Assembly (NCBI GenBank): GCA_947589355.1
Contig: CANPZC010000002.1
Span: forward strand, 62,001-126,000
From: an uncultured Clostridia bacterium
GTDB lineage: Bacteria > Bacillota > Clostridia > Oscillospirales > Ruminococcaceae
Length of the DNA stretch: 64,000 bases
Direction of reading: 5' to 3'
Below the pieces are notes generated by a model that saw only the letters and a list, made by a program, of their open reading frames with translations, did no database searches and was not told the DNA's origin. The translations under genes were made by a program, and so were the position numbers. Below, piece after piece: positions 34,911 to 45,336 of the stretch; within the stretch, counting starts at the first letter, position 1, and every line of letters begins with the position of its first letter.

Positions 34911-35723
34911 TCAGACTGTCTTGTAAAAATCCGACATAGCGCAACTAAAAGCCTGTTTTGGTGTCATGCCATGACGTTTGCGAAAATCATTCAGTAGATG
35001 TGCCTGATCGGTATAGCCGTATTTTTCGACCATATCAAGAATATCCGCGCTGCCTTTTGAAACTTCTTGCCACACAAGCTGATAGCGTATAAGATCCGAA
35101 AAAGTTTTCGGGCTGACACCAACGCTTTCTTCAAACAAACGCTGCATTTTGCGCTCTGAAATTACATTACGTCTAGCGATATCGGAAATTTTTATTCGGC
35201 TCTGAAATGTTATCATATCGTTTATAACATTCATAAGATCGCTGCTTGAACGCCTTGTATCCAGCCTGCGCAGGAGATTTTTTTCAGCCTCCCCTGCCCT
35301 TTCGGTCAAAGTATCAAAGCGGTGAACAATATCAATAAGCTCGGTGGTCATGCCGAGAAAAAAGTCATCGGCTGAATATGCCTTATTTTTAGTATTCCTG
35401 AAGCTTTCAGATGTGAAAAGCATGGCGCACCAGCCATAAAAACGTATGCCAAATGTTGATACTTTGCTTTCACGAATACTGCTTTGGTACGTTCTGTCGT
35501 CAAGCGCACAGAAGCTTGCAGTGCAGGTGTTATTTGAGTGATCTACACTTATGATAATATCCATACAGGTGTCAGGTATTACAAGCCGAGTGGCATTATC
35601 TTTATCAGAGCTTTCGCTGCCCCAGAAGCAGCATACATACGGTGCTAATGCGCGGCAGGGCGGAATTTCACAATAATCGCCGCTTTTTAGATATGGCGTT
35701 GAGGTTATCGGTCTATATAGCAT
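34911..35723 (-). CDS. AraC-family transcriptional regulator
   Basis: 270 residues. An N-terminal sensing region (about 1-150) starts with YRPITSTPYL and has PDTCMDIIISVD, as in AraC proteins with a DUF6597-type front part. The C-terminal double helix-turn-helix is seen in KISDIARRNVISERKMQRLFEESVGVSPKTF and MVEKYGYTDQAHLLNDFRKRHGMTPKQ (each cut here for length). I take ATG 35723, five bases after GGTGA, over a GTG three codons earlier. It lies downstream of oadB but a terminator-like hairpin separates them. Ligand and targets unknown. Confidence 0.85.
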   Translation of the reverse strand: MLYRPITSTPYLKSGDYCEIPPCRALAPYVCCFWGSESSDKDNATRLVIPDTCMDIIISVDHSNNTCTASFCALDDRTYQSSIRESKVSTFGIRFYGWCAMLFTSESFRNTKNKAYSADDFFLGMTTELIDIVHRFDTLTERAGEAEKNLLRRLDTRRSSSDLMNVINDMITFQSRIKISDIARRNVISERKMQRLFEESVGVSPKTFSDLIRYQLVWQEVSKGSADILDMVEKYGYTDQAHLLNDFRKRHGMTPKQAFSCAMSDFYKTV

Positions 35724-35741
35724 AAAGTTCACCGTACAAAC

Positions 35742-35780
35742 AGAAAAATCCTTACTACTTTTGGCAGTGAGGAATTTTTC
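35742..35780 (-). terminator. Probable terminator after oadB
   Basis: Imperfect stem around ATCCTTACT (35748-35756) and AGTGAGGAAT (35766-35775) with a 9-base loop. On the minus strand it is followed by TTTTTCTG, and on the plus side the flank is also T-rich. It lies between oadB and the AraC regulator gene. Confidence 0.5.
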
Positions 35781-35799
35781 TTATAAATTTAATATTAAC

Positions 35800-37023
35800 T
35801 TATATTATGCTGAGCAGAACGCCTGCGGCAACGGCAGAGCCGATAACACCTGCAACGTTCGGGCCCATAGCGTGCATGAGCAGATAGTTGTTAGGATTTT
35901 CTTCCTGACCGACCTTCTGCGAAACGCGTGCTGCCATAGGTACTGCCGAAACGCCTGCCGAACCGATAAGCGGATTTATTTTGCCCTTGGTAAATACATA
36001 CATTATCTTTCCGAAGATAACACCAAACGCTGTACCTATTGAGAATGCTATAACGCCGAGAGCTATAACAAGCGCAAACTCTTTATTCATTATCTTGTCG
36101 GCAGTAGCGGTCGCGCCTACTGAAACACCAAGGAAAATGGTGATTATATTCATAAGTTCGTTTTGCGCGGTCTTTACAAGTCTGTCGCAGCAGCCGCTTT
36201 CTTTAAGGATATTGCCGAGCATAAGCATACCTACTAGAGATGCAGCCGACGGAACGAGCAGCGCGATTATTATTGTAACCGCTATCGGGAAGATCATTTT
36301 CTCGGTCTTTGAAACGGTTCGCAGTTGATCCATAACGACGGAGCGCTCTTTTTTGGTAGTCAGCAGCCGCATTATAGGCCGTTGAATGAACGGAACGAGC
36401 GCCATATAGGTATATGCCGCCAGGGCTATAGTACCTGTACTTATCGAGGAATCGGGGCCTAGCAGCCTTGTTGAAACGTAAATAGCTGTAGGACCGTCTG
36501 CGCCGCCGATTATAGCTATTGCGGCCGATTCTGCGGCAGTAAATCCGAAAAGAGCCGCGCCGACAAACGTTAAGAAGATACCTGCCTGAGCCGCTGCACC
36601 CAAAATAAAGCTCCTTGGGGCGGCTATCAGAGGGCCAAAGTCCGTCATAGCGCCTATGCCTAAGAAAATTAGCGGTGGGTATAGTCCTGCTTTTACGCCG
36701 ATATACAAAATATCCAGCAAGCCGCCGTACTTCAAGACTCGTCCGAAGTCTATCAGGTGGTTGCCCATTTCGTCCTCGTAGCCGTCAAAAAGCTCGGGGT
36801 GGTACATTTCAGTAAGCGGCAGGTTTGTCAGAAGCATACCGAAAGAAATAGGCAGCAGCAAAAGCGGTTCAAAGCCTTTGGCAATAGCGAAATACATAAA
36901 CACAAAAGAAATAAGTATCATTACAACGTTTTTCCAGCCACCGCTTTCAAGCAGCTGTGCAAGACCCGACTGGTTAGCAAGGTCTGCAATAGTATCAAGG
37001 AAAATTCTGAAAACTTCACTCAT
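35800..37023 (-). CDS. oadB: Sodium ion-translocating decarboxylase, beta subunit
   Basis: 407-residue membrane protein that couples decarboxylation of a biotin-bound carboxyl group to Na+ export (oxaloacetate, methylmalonyl-CoA or glutaryl-CoA decarboxylases). It has about ten hydrophobic segments and conserved blocks IFLGIGAMTDFGPLIAAP (with the conserved Asp), IIGGADGPTAIYVS and PLIGSAGVSAVPMAARVSQ, ending LMHAMGPNVAGVIGSAVAAG. It follows oadG by 17 bases. The alpha (carboxyltransferase) and biotin-carrier subunits are not encoded next to it, so the substrate cannot be named. Confidence 0.93.
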   Translation of the reverse strand: MSEVFRIFLDTIADLANQSGLAQLLESGGWKNVVMILISFVFMYFAIAKGFEPLLLLPISFGMLLTNLPLTEMYHPELFDGYEDEMGNHLIDFGRVLKYGGLLDILYIGVKAGLYPPLIFLGIGAMTDFGPLIAAPRSFILGAAAQAGIFLTFVGAALFGFTAAESAAIAIIGGADGPTAIYVSTRLLGPDSSISTGTIALAAYTYMALVPFIQRPIMRLLTTKKERSVVMDQLRTVSKTEKMIFPIAVTIIIALLVPSAASLVGMLMLGNILKESGCCDRLVKTAQNELMNIITIFLGVSVGATATADKIMNKEFALVIALGVIAFSIGTAFGVIFGKIMYVFTKGKINPLIGSAGVSAVPMAARVSQKVGQEENPNNYLLMHAMGPNVAGVIGSAVAAGVLLSII

Positions 37024-37040
37024 ATATCGCGCCTCCTTGC

Positions 37041-37472
37041 TCAGAATGGTCTGGTGTTGTCGTTAAGACCTGCTTGCGCCCAAAGTTTTCTTGAGCTGCC
37101 CGAAGCCTTAACGCTCATAAGTTTAAGTTTTTTGCCGCTTGATGCGCTTATTGCGGCTATTGCGGCAGAAATAACGGCTATTATTTCTTCGCTTATGCCG
37201 TCGCTTTCGGGCGGTACTGCTGCGGCGGTATCTTCAACTTTAGCTGCGGCGGCAGGCGGTGCACTTTGTTTAACCTCCTGCTCCTGCTTTACGGCTTTTG
37301 CCCTTTTAACTTTCTTTGGCTTTGGCTTTCTTGAAAAGATAAGACCGAACAGCTTGAAAACAAAAATAAGCAACAAAAGCGCTAAAAATACAACTGCAAG
37401 TCCTGTCAGTACGACTGACGCAACATATGAACCTTCCATTTTCATAAATGAAGTGGGTATGCTGATCTGCAT
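37041..37472 (-). CDS. Sodium pump decarboxylase gamma subunit (OadG family)
   Basis: 143 residues: one N-terminal membrane helix (VVLTGLAVVFLALLLLIFVF), a lysine-rich stretch, an Ala/Pro-rich linker, and a second helical region EEIIAVISAAIAAIS. The end, KLWAQAGLNDNTRPF, is typical of the OadG family. The gamma subunit anchors and assembles the decarboxylase complex. ATG 37472 follows AAGGGAGAG. It is the first gene of the oadG-oadB unit with its own promoter. Confidence 0.88.
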   Translation of the reverse strand: MQISIPTSFMKMEGSYVASVVLTGLAVVFLALLLLIFVFKLFGLIFSRKPKPKKVKRAKAVKQEQEVKQSAPPAAAAKVEDTAAAVPPESDGISEEIIAVISAAIAAISASSGKKLKLMSVKASGSSRKLWAQAGLNDNTRPF

Positions 37473-37504
37473 TATGTTCTCTCCCTTATACGCATTATGA
37501 TTTT

Positions 37505-37533
37505 ATTATACACTAAATCGAGAAATTTTACAA
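37505..37533 (-). promoter_or_regulatory. Promoter of oadG-oadB
   Basis: Minus strand TTGTAA (37533-37528), 17-base spacer, TATAAT (37510-37505), about 33 bases before the oadG start. Confidence 0.75.
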
Positions 37534-37577
37534 GATGTTTTGGCATATTTTCTGAAAAAAATCGACCTGCAAATTTA

Positions 37578-37603
37578 AAGAGCAGCATTCCTGCACTGCT
37601 CTT
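37578..37603 (-). terminator. Probable terminator of the ATP synthase operon
   Basis: AAGAGCAG / CTGCTCTT 8-bp stem with a 10-base loop right after atpC; the T-run that follows on the minus strand is broken (TAAATTT), so some read-through into oadG is possible. Confidence 0.55.
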
Positions 37604-37615
37604 ATAAATATTGTA

Positions 37616-37870
37616 CTAAGAGACCGACTGCGACAAAATAACGGTCTGCTCCTTGCCGACTTTTATAAAGCCGCCGTCACAGGTCAAGCGTTTTTCGGTA
37701 TTATCGCTGTAGATAACGCGGAACTCGCCTTGTTTCAGCATGGAAACATACGGAACGTGATCAGCCATTATGCCTATATCGCCGGAAGTTGTTTTGACTA
37801 TAGTTTTAACAACGTTTTCTTCCGTGCGGCTCTCTTTCGGGGTAACGATCTTTAAAGTATATGTTTTCAT
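37616..37870 (-). CDS. atpC: ATP synthase epsilon subunit, short form
   Basis: 84 residues, starting MKTYTLKIVTPKES, with GDIGIMADHVPYVSML and DGGFIKVGKEQTVILS. This is the complete N-terminal beta-sandwich that binds gamma and the c-ring. The usual C-terminal two-helix domain (about 50 more residues, inhibitory in many bacteria) is missing. The stop is clean and a terminator hairpin follows, so I see no sign of a frameshift. Last gene of the atp operon, 18 bases after atpD. Confidence 0.9.
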   Translation of the reverse strand: MKTYTLKIVTPKESRTEENVVKTIVKTTSGDIGIMADHVPYVSMLKQGEFRVIYSDNTEKRLTCDGGFIKVGKEQTVILSQSVS

Positions 37871-37888
37871 AAAACGCTCCCCTATCGT

Positions 37889-39289
<1,401 letters not shown>

Positions 39290-39316
39290 TTAAATCAGTC
39301 CTTTTTATCTGGAATG

Positions 39317-40180
39317 TTAATTATTTCTGAGAGTACCCGACATTATCTCGGTGAGTTCCTGTGTTATCTGAGCCTGTCTTGCTCTGTTATACAGCAGCGA
39401 AAGGTCATTTATCATGGCATCGGCGTTGTCGGTAGCGTTTTCCATAGCTGTACGCCTTGCGGCAAGCTCGGAAGCATAAGAATCTGCAATAGCGCTGTAA
39501 ACGATGCCATTTAAATACTGTGGGATAAGGCTTTCAAAAAGCTCCTCCTCCGAAGGCTCATAGATAGTCAGGCTCTTCGCCTTTTTATCGTTTGAAAGCG
39601 TATCTATCGGCAGCACTTTGACCACCATAGGCTCCTGCGAGAGCGTAGAAACAAACGTTGTATATACAAGCTCAACGCTGCCTATCTCCTGCATTTTCAT
39701 GTTGCTCATTATATAGCCGGATATTTCGTCAAGCACCGACTGCTCGGTGTTGTCAAAAATGCCGCTGTATTTCAGCTTGACATCATAACCGCGCTTTTCA
39801 AAGTAATCTATTGATTTTTTGCCTATTGCGACTATCTTTATCTTATTGCCCGAAGCCGCTATCTCATCGCACCTTGCCTGTGCGGCTTTCAAAACGTTGT
39901 GATTAAAGCCTCCTGCAAGTCCCCTGTCCCCTGCTATAACAATAAGCAGATTTGTCTTTCTGAACTGCGGCGCGACAAACAACGATTTTATGCTCCTGTC
40001 GTTGGATATATCGCACATGGTCTCATAAAGAGTATTGAAAAAAGGCTGTGCGGCATCGGCTTTTTCTTTAGCTTTTCTAAGCTTTGATGAGGCGACAAGC
40101 TCCATAGCTTTTGTTATTTGCTTGGTGCTTTCAACGCTTTTTATACGCCTGCGCACGGCTTTCATATTAGCAGTAGCCAT
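39317..40180 (-). CDS. atpG: ATP synthase gamma subunit
   Basis: 287-residue central-stalk subunit. It has the typical N-terminus MATANMKAVRRRIKSVESTK, with the start of a long coiled coil, and the C-terminal helix with MENATDNADAMINDLSLLYNRARQAQITQE cut at the conserved core. AAAGGAG precedes the ATG. It lies between atpA and atpD as usual. Confidence 0.97.
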   Translation of the reverse strand: MATANMKAVRRRIKSVESTKQITKAMELVASSKLRKAKEKADAAQPFFNTLYETMCDISNDRSIKSLFVAPQFRKTNLLIVIAGDRGLAGGFNHNVLKAAQARCDEIAASGNKIKIVAIGKKSIDYFEKRGYDVKLKYSGIFDNTEQSVLDEISGYIMSNMKMQEIGSVELVYTTFVSTLSQEPMVVKVLPIDTLSNDKKAKSLTIYEPSEEELFESLIPQYLNGIVYSAIADSYASELAARRTAMENATDNADAMINDLSLLYNRARQAQITQELTEIMSGTLRNN

Positions 40181-40210
40181 TTTTCACGCTCCTTTACTGA
40201 CAAGTAAATA

Positions 40211-41722
40211 TTATTCGCCCAAAAACTTTTTGTTGAATTGTATCAGAACTTCGTTAAGCTTCTGCTGATTTTCTGCGGTCAGGTCTTTGGTATCTAAAAT
40301 AGACTGATAAATATCAAAATTCGTATGCTCGATATGATCGAACAGCTCTTTCTGATACCTGTCTATATCCTCAACGGGAATATCTTTAAGATAGTTATTT
40401 ACTACCGCATAGATAATAACAACCTGCTGTTCAACTCTCAGCGGCTCGTTTCTGCCCTGTTTGAGCACGGCAACTATTCTTTCGCCCTGAGCAAGTCTGT
40501 CTTTGGTATCTTTATCAAGATCGGAACCAAACTGCGAGAACGACTGCAATTCTCTGTACTGAGAATAAAGAAGTTTAAGCGAGCCGGAAACCTTTTTCAT
40601 AGCTTTTATCTGAGCTGCGCCGCCGACACGCGATACCGAGATACCGGGGTTTACGGCAGGTCTTATACCCGAATAGAAAAGCTCTGTTTCAAGGAATATC
40701 TGACCATCGGTAATGGATATAACGTTAGTTGGTATATATGCGGAAACATCACCTGCCTGCGTTTCTATTATGGGCAGTGCGGTCAGAGTGCCGCCGCCGT
40801 ACTTTTCGTTAAGACTGCAAGCACGTTCCAGAAGTCTTGAATGAAGATAGAAAACATCTCCGGGGTATGCCTCACGACCTGTAGGTCTTTGCAAAAGCAG
40901 CGACATCGTTCTGTATGCTACCGCGTGTTTTGAAAGGTCGTCATACACACAGAGAACATCTTTGCCTTGCAGCATAAAGTGCTCGCCTATAGCGCAGCCC
41001 GAATACGGCGCGATATATTGCAGCGGTGCAAGTTCCGAAGCTGTAGCGGCAACTATTATCGTATAGTCCATAGCTCCTGCTTTTTCAAGCATTTCATACA
41101 CATTTGAAACTGTAGAACGCTTCTGACCTATAGCTACATAAATGCAGATAACATCTTTGCCCTTTTGGTTGATTATGGTATCAAGGGCTATGGCTGTTTT
41201 ACCTGTCTGTCTGTCGCCTATTATAAGCTCTCTTTGTCCTCTGCCTATGGGTATCATAGAGTCTATAGCCTTTATACCTGTTTGCAGAGGCTTGCTTACG
41301 GGCTTTCTTGTAATTATACCGAACGCAGGCGTTTCAATAGGTCTGCTCTCTTTTGTAAGAACAGCTCCTTTTCCGTCGATAGGCTCACCGAGGGCATTTA
41401 CAACTCTGCCGAGCATTTCTTCGCCCACGGGTACGGAAACTATCTTGCCTGTGCGCTTTACCTGCATTCCCTCTTTTACTTCGTCGTCAGAACCCAGCAG
41501 CACCGCGCCGACAAAGTTCTTTTCAAGGTTGAGAGCCATGCCCGAAACGCCGCACTCAAATTCAAGCAGTTCGCCGCTCATGCAGTCGTCAAGACCGTGA
41601 ATTTTAGAAATGCCGTCGCCTACGGTAACGACAGTACCAACGTCGCTGAGCTCCAGCTTGCTTCTGTAATTCTTTATCTGGTGCTTGATAATATTTGTAA
41701 TATCATCGGTATGCAAATTCAT
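40211..41722 (-). CDS. atpA: ATP synthase alpha subunit
   Basis: 503-residue non-catalytic F1 subunit: [21 protein letters not shown] near the N-terminus, P-loop [33 protein letters not shown], and the signature [14 protein letters not shown]. Normal length. It follows atpH by 21 bases. Confidence 0.98.
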   Translation of the reverse strand: MNLHTDDITNIIKHQIKNYRSKLELSDVGTVVTVGDGISKIHGLDDCMSGELLEFECGVSGMALNLEKNFVGAVLLGSDDEVKEGMQVKRTGKIVSVPVGEEMLGRVVNALGEPIDGKGAVLTKESRPIETPAFGIITRKPVSKPLQTGIKAIDSMIPIGRGQRELIIGDRQTGKTAIALDTIINQKGKDVICIYVAIGQKRSTVSNVYEMLEKAGAMDYTIIVAATASELAPLQYIAPYSGCAIGEHFMLQGKDVLCVYDDLSKHAVAYRTMSLLLQRPTGREAYPGDVFYLHSRLLERACSLNEKYGGGTLTALPIIETQAGDVSAYIPTNVISITDGQIFLETELFYSGIRPAVNPGISVSRVGGAAQIKAMKKVSGSLKLLYSQYRELQSFSQFGSDLDKDTKDRLAQGERIVAVLKQGRNEPLRVEQQVVIIYAVVNNYLKDIPVEDIDRYQKELFDHIEHTNFDIYQSILDTKDLTAENQQKLNEVLIQFNKKFLGE

Positions 41723-41743
41723 GTTTATCAGACCTTTCCTATG

Positions 41744-42283
41744 CTATAACGCTGCCAAAGCCGTTTTGAGCTTAGCAAGCCTGCCTTTAATGCTGGCATC
41801 TATCTGTGTATCGTTATAATTTACCACGATACCGCCAATAAGAGCCTCGTCTATCTCCTCAATAAGAATGATATTCATTCCCGTAAAGCTTTCAAGCTTG
41901 CTTATCAGTTTCTGCCTTTGATTATCGCCGAGAGGCATGGTGGTTTTAACAGTAACTTCAACGATATTTTCGTCCTGATAATACAGCGACTTGAAACTTT
42001 TGCAGATCTCAGAAAAATCGGTTATATGCCTGTTCTCGGTCAAAACGCATATAAAATCATAGACGGTATCTGAAATGTTGCCCTCAAAGGCATTTTTGAG
42101 CATATCAAGTTTTTCTTCTTCTGTAATTACAGGAGAAGACAGCAGCATTACAAAATCACCGTTTTCGGCAAAAATACTATCAATGCCGCACAGCTCGTCA
42201 TAAACGTCTTTAACGCTCTGTCCGCTTTCTTTGCACAGAGAAAACAACGCCAGAGCATAATTATTGACATACTGCTCAATCAT
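41744..42283 (-). CDS. atpH: ATP synthase delta subunit
   Basis: 179-residue peripheral-stalk subunit. The N-terminal helical domain begins MIEQYVNNYALALFSLC; the C-terminal part has VEVTVKTTMPLGDNQRQKLISKLE and ALIGGIVVNYNDTQIDASIKGRL, the delta signature. I take ATG 42283 after AGGTGAAAGCG; the start overlaps the end of atpF by 8 bases. Confidence 0.93.
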   Translation of the reverse strand: MIEQYVNNYALALFSLCKESGQSVKDVYDELCGIDSIFAENGDFVMLLSSPVITEEEKLDMLKNAFEGNISDTVYDFICVLTENRHITDFSEICKSFKSLYYQDENIVEVTVKTTMPLGDNQRQKLISKLESFTGMNIILIEEIDEALIGGIVVNYNDTQIDASIKGRLAKLKTALAAL

Positions 42284-42791
42284 CGCTTTCACCTATGTTG
42301 TCTATAAATTCATCGATCAGCCGTTCATTGTCCTGCCTGCTGATCTCTTTTCCTACAAGCGTCTGAGCAACGTCGAACGCAATATCGGTTATATCATTCT
42401 TTACAGAGTTTACAGCACGGCGTTTTTCGCGCTCTACCTCTGTATGAGCCTTGTCTATGATCTCCCTTGCCTCGCGGTTTGCATCGTCAATTATCTTATC
42501 TCCGCGCTCCTGAGCTTTTTTGGTGGTATCGCGCATTATGGCTTCGGATTCTTCATGAGCCTTATCCAGTTTAGCGGCATACTCTTCTTCAAGCTCTTTT
42601 GCATGGAGTTTGGTCTCGTCTGCTTCTTCAAAAGAATCGGCAATTTCTTTCTGCCTGTTTTCAATAACAGAATTGACGCGCTTGAACAGTATAAATTTGA
42701 GTATCAGAAACAAGATCAAAAGATTTAACAGAGTTGCAATTATCGAAGTAGGGTTGATAGAAATGAACTCAGTCACTTTTGCGTAAAGCAT
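42276..42791 (-). CDS. atpF: ATP synthase b subunit
   Basis: 171 residues: one N-terminal membrane helix (TLLNLLILFLILKFILF) followed by a long charged helix up to residue ~150 that forms the peripheral stalk, with RQKEIADSFEEADETKLHA typical of the family. ATG 42791 lies nine bases after GAGGAG. The longer open frame upstream crosses the atpE-atpF gap and is not used. Confidence 0.93.
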   Translation of the reverse strand: MLYAKVTEFISINPTSIIATLLNLLILFLILKFILFKRVNSVIENRQKEIADSFEEADETKLHAKELEEEYAAKLDKAHEESEAIMRDTTKKAQERGDKIIDDANREAREIIDKAHTEVEREKRRAVNSVKNDITDIAFDVAQTLVGKEISRQDNERLIDEFIDNIGESDD

Positions 42792-42813
42792 TTTCGTATA
42801 CTCCTCGCTTTTA

Positions 42814-43796
<983 letters not shown>

Positions 43797-43810
<14 letters not shown>

Positions 43811-44213
43811 CAGCTTTTCCCTTCTTTACAAAATGTACATAGTACAGAATAAATTTCGGAAAGAATTGCGGTATCAGCACGCCGAGGGGATTATAGATGC
43901 CTGTTTCAAAGCCTATAAAGCACAGCGCGAACAGTAAGGCAAATCTTGCCATATAGCAGATACGCATTTTTCTTTTTGCCTTACGCACGTCTTTCATCTG
44001 CGAAATGGCGTTTACTGTATCCGCAAGATAGATATAACACACCGCCATACAGCACCAGCCGATAAGCAGCCCTGCAAACATCGAAAAGTCGGGGCTTATT
44101 ATCAAGCTTATCAAGAATGCTGCGGAAGTAAGCACACCGCCCATACAAACTATTGCTGAAAGCTCTCTGCTCATCGGAGAGGACTTAAAAAGCCTTCTTA
44201 TATTTTTTAGCAT
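43797..44213 (-). CDS. ATP synthase subunit I-like membrane protein
   Basis: 138 residues with four hydrophobic segments in the AtpI layout (helix pairs around MFAGLLIGWCCMAVCYIYLA and FALLFALCFIGFETG). It is the first gene of the atp operon. AtpI proteins help assemble the c-ring, mainly in Na+-type enzymes; that is family knowledge. ATG 44213 is 11 bases after AGGAG; an in-frame GTG four codons earlier would touch the ribosome site. Overlap with atpB suggests coupled translation. Sequence identity in this family is low, so the name rests on topology and position. Confidence 0.78.
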
Positions 44214-44268
44214 TATACTGCCCACTCCTTTCGCAGCGCGTTATATCCATTTAATAACATACAAAATT

Positions 44269-44297
44269 ATTATACACCAAATTTTGTGTCTTGTCAA
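44269..44297 (-). promoter_or_regulatory. Consensus promoter of the ATP synthase operon
   Basis: Minus strand TTGACA (44297-44292), 17-base spacer, TATAAT (44274-44269); perfect consensus, with a ~50-base leader before atpI. Confidence 0.85.
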
Positions 44298-44339
44298 TCA
44301 TTACGGGATAATTTTTATCTATATTTTGATTTTAAGTAA

Positions 44340-44375
44340 AAACAAAGAGGGCTACCCCGTTTAAAGAAAGCCCCC
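44340..44375 (-). terminator. Terminator of degV
   Basis: Minus strand GGGGGCT / AGCCCTC stem (7 bp, one wobble), 15-base loop, then TTTGTTTTT; lies between degV and the atp promoter. Confidence 0.75.
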
Positions 44376-44392
44376 ATTGACTTTATATTTGG

Positions 44393-45241
44393 TTATTTTG
44401 TGAAGAACAGCACGCCCAAAGTGCCTTTTCCGCAGTGGGTGCATACCGTTGCGCCTGCCGAAGTTACAAGAATCTCTTTGAACGGCTGATACTTTTTGAC
44501 TTCCTCGACCGCCATATCCACAAGCTTTTTATCCATAGGAGAATGTGTAACGAATATCCTGTCCAGCTGAATATCGGTTCTGTCTTTCAGCTTAGATGCT
44601 ATATACTGCGGAAGTACCTTATCCAGATTTCCTCTGAATTTTTTGCCAACTCCCATTGCGCCATCGTGTACCTCGATACAAGGTTTTAAATTCAAAAGGT
44701 TTGCGCCAAGCGCCGCCAGCGCCGAACATCTGCCGCCTTTACGAAGATTATCGAGCTTATTTATAACAAAGCTTACATCAAGGCGTTTTTTCATCTCGTC
44801 AAGCTTATCAGCAATTTCTTTGGCGGTCATCTCGCCGTCAAGAGCCATTTCTGCGGCTGCAACTGCCAGATGTCCCGAACCTGTCGATAAATTGTAGCTG
44901 TCGACCGGGTAAACGTCGCCCAGTTCCTCGGCGGCAAGGCAGCAGTTTTGGTAGCACGAGCTGAACTTACTGCTTATATTGATATGAACTATTTTATATC
45001 CGCGCTCGATATACGGTTTGAACTTTTCTATATACTCTGAAACCGTAACTGCCGAAGATTTTGGCAGCGCCGCCTTGTTTTCAGACATATCAAGCAGTTC
45101 TTTGCCGTTTATATCAACGGTATCGAGATACTCATTGTCATCTATAAGCACATGGAGCGGCATAACGCCTATATCATACTTTTCGTACAAGCTCCGGCTA
45201 AGATCGCAGGTAGAATCGCAAAAAACCTTTACTCTTTCCAT
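44393..45241 (-). CDS. DegV family fatty-acid-binding protein
   Basis: 282 residues. It starts VKVFCDSTCDLSRSLYEKYDIGVMPL, the DegV fingerprint, and has STGSGHLAVAAAEMAL and the C-terminal CTHCGKGTLGVLFF. Family members bind a fatty acid and some (FakB) hand it to the fatty acid kinase FakA for phospholipid synthesis. No kinase gene is nearby, so a FakB role is possible but not shown. GAGGTATTTAT precedes the ATG; it has its own promoter and terminator. Confidence 0.92.
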   Translation of the reverse strand: MERVKVFCDSTCDLSRSLYEKYDIGVMPLHVLIDDNEYLDTVDINGKELLDMSENKAALPKSSAVTVSEYIEKFKPYIERGYKIVHINISSKFSSCYQNCCLAAEELGDVYPVDSYNLSTGSGHLAVAAAEMALDGEMTAKEIADKLDEMKKRLDVSFVINKLDNLRKGGRCSALAALGANLLNLKPCIEVHDGAMGVGKKFRGNLDKVLPQYIASKLKDRTDIQLDRIFVTHSPMDKKLVDMAVEEVKKYQPFKEILVTSAGATVCTHCGKGTLGVLFFTK

Positions 45242-45297
45242 ATAAATACCTCACAGCGTAAGACTTGGGGTGACATTTCGTTAAAACTATTATAAAT

Positions 45298-45326
45298 ATT
45301 ATACTACACTTTTTCAAATAAATCAA
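45298..45326 (-). promoter_or_regulatory. Promoter of degV
   Basis: Minus strand TTGATT (45326-45321), 17-base spacer, TATAAT (45303-45298), just downstream of the helicase stop codon. Confidence 0.7.
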
Positions 45327-45336
45327 TAGTTATTTA

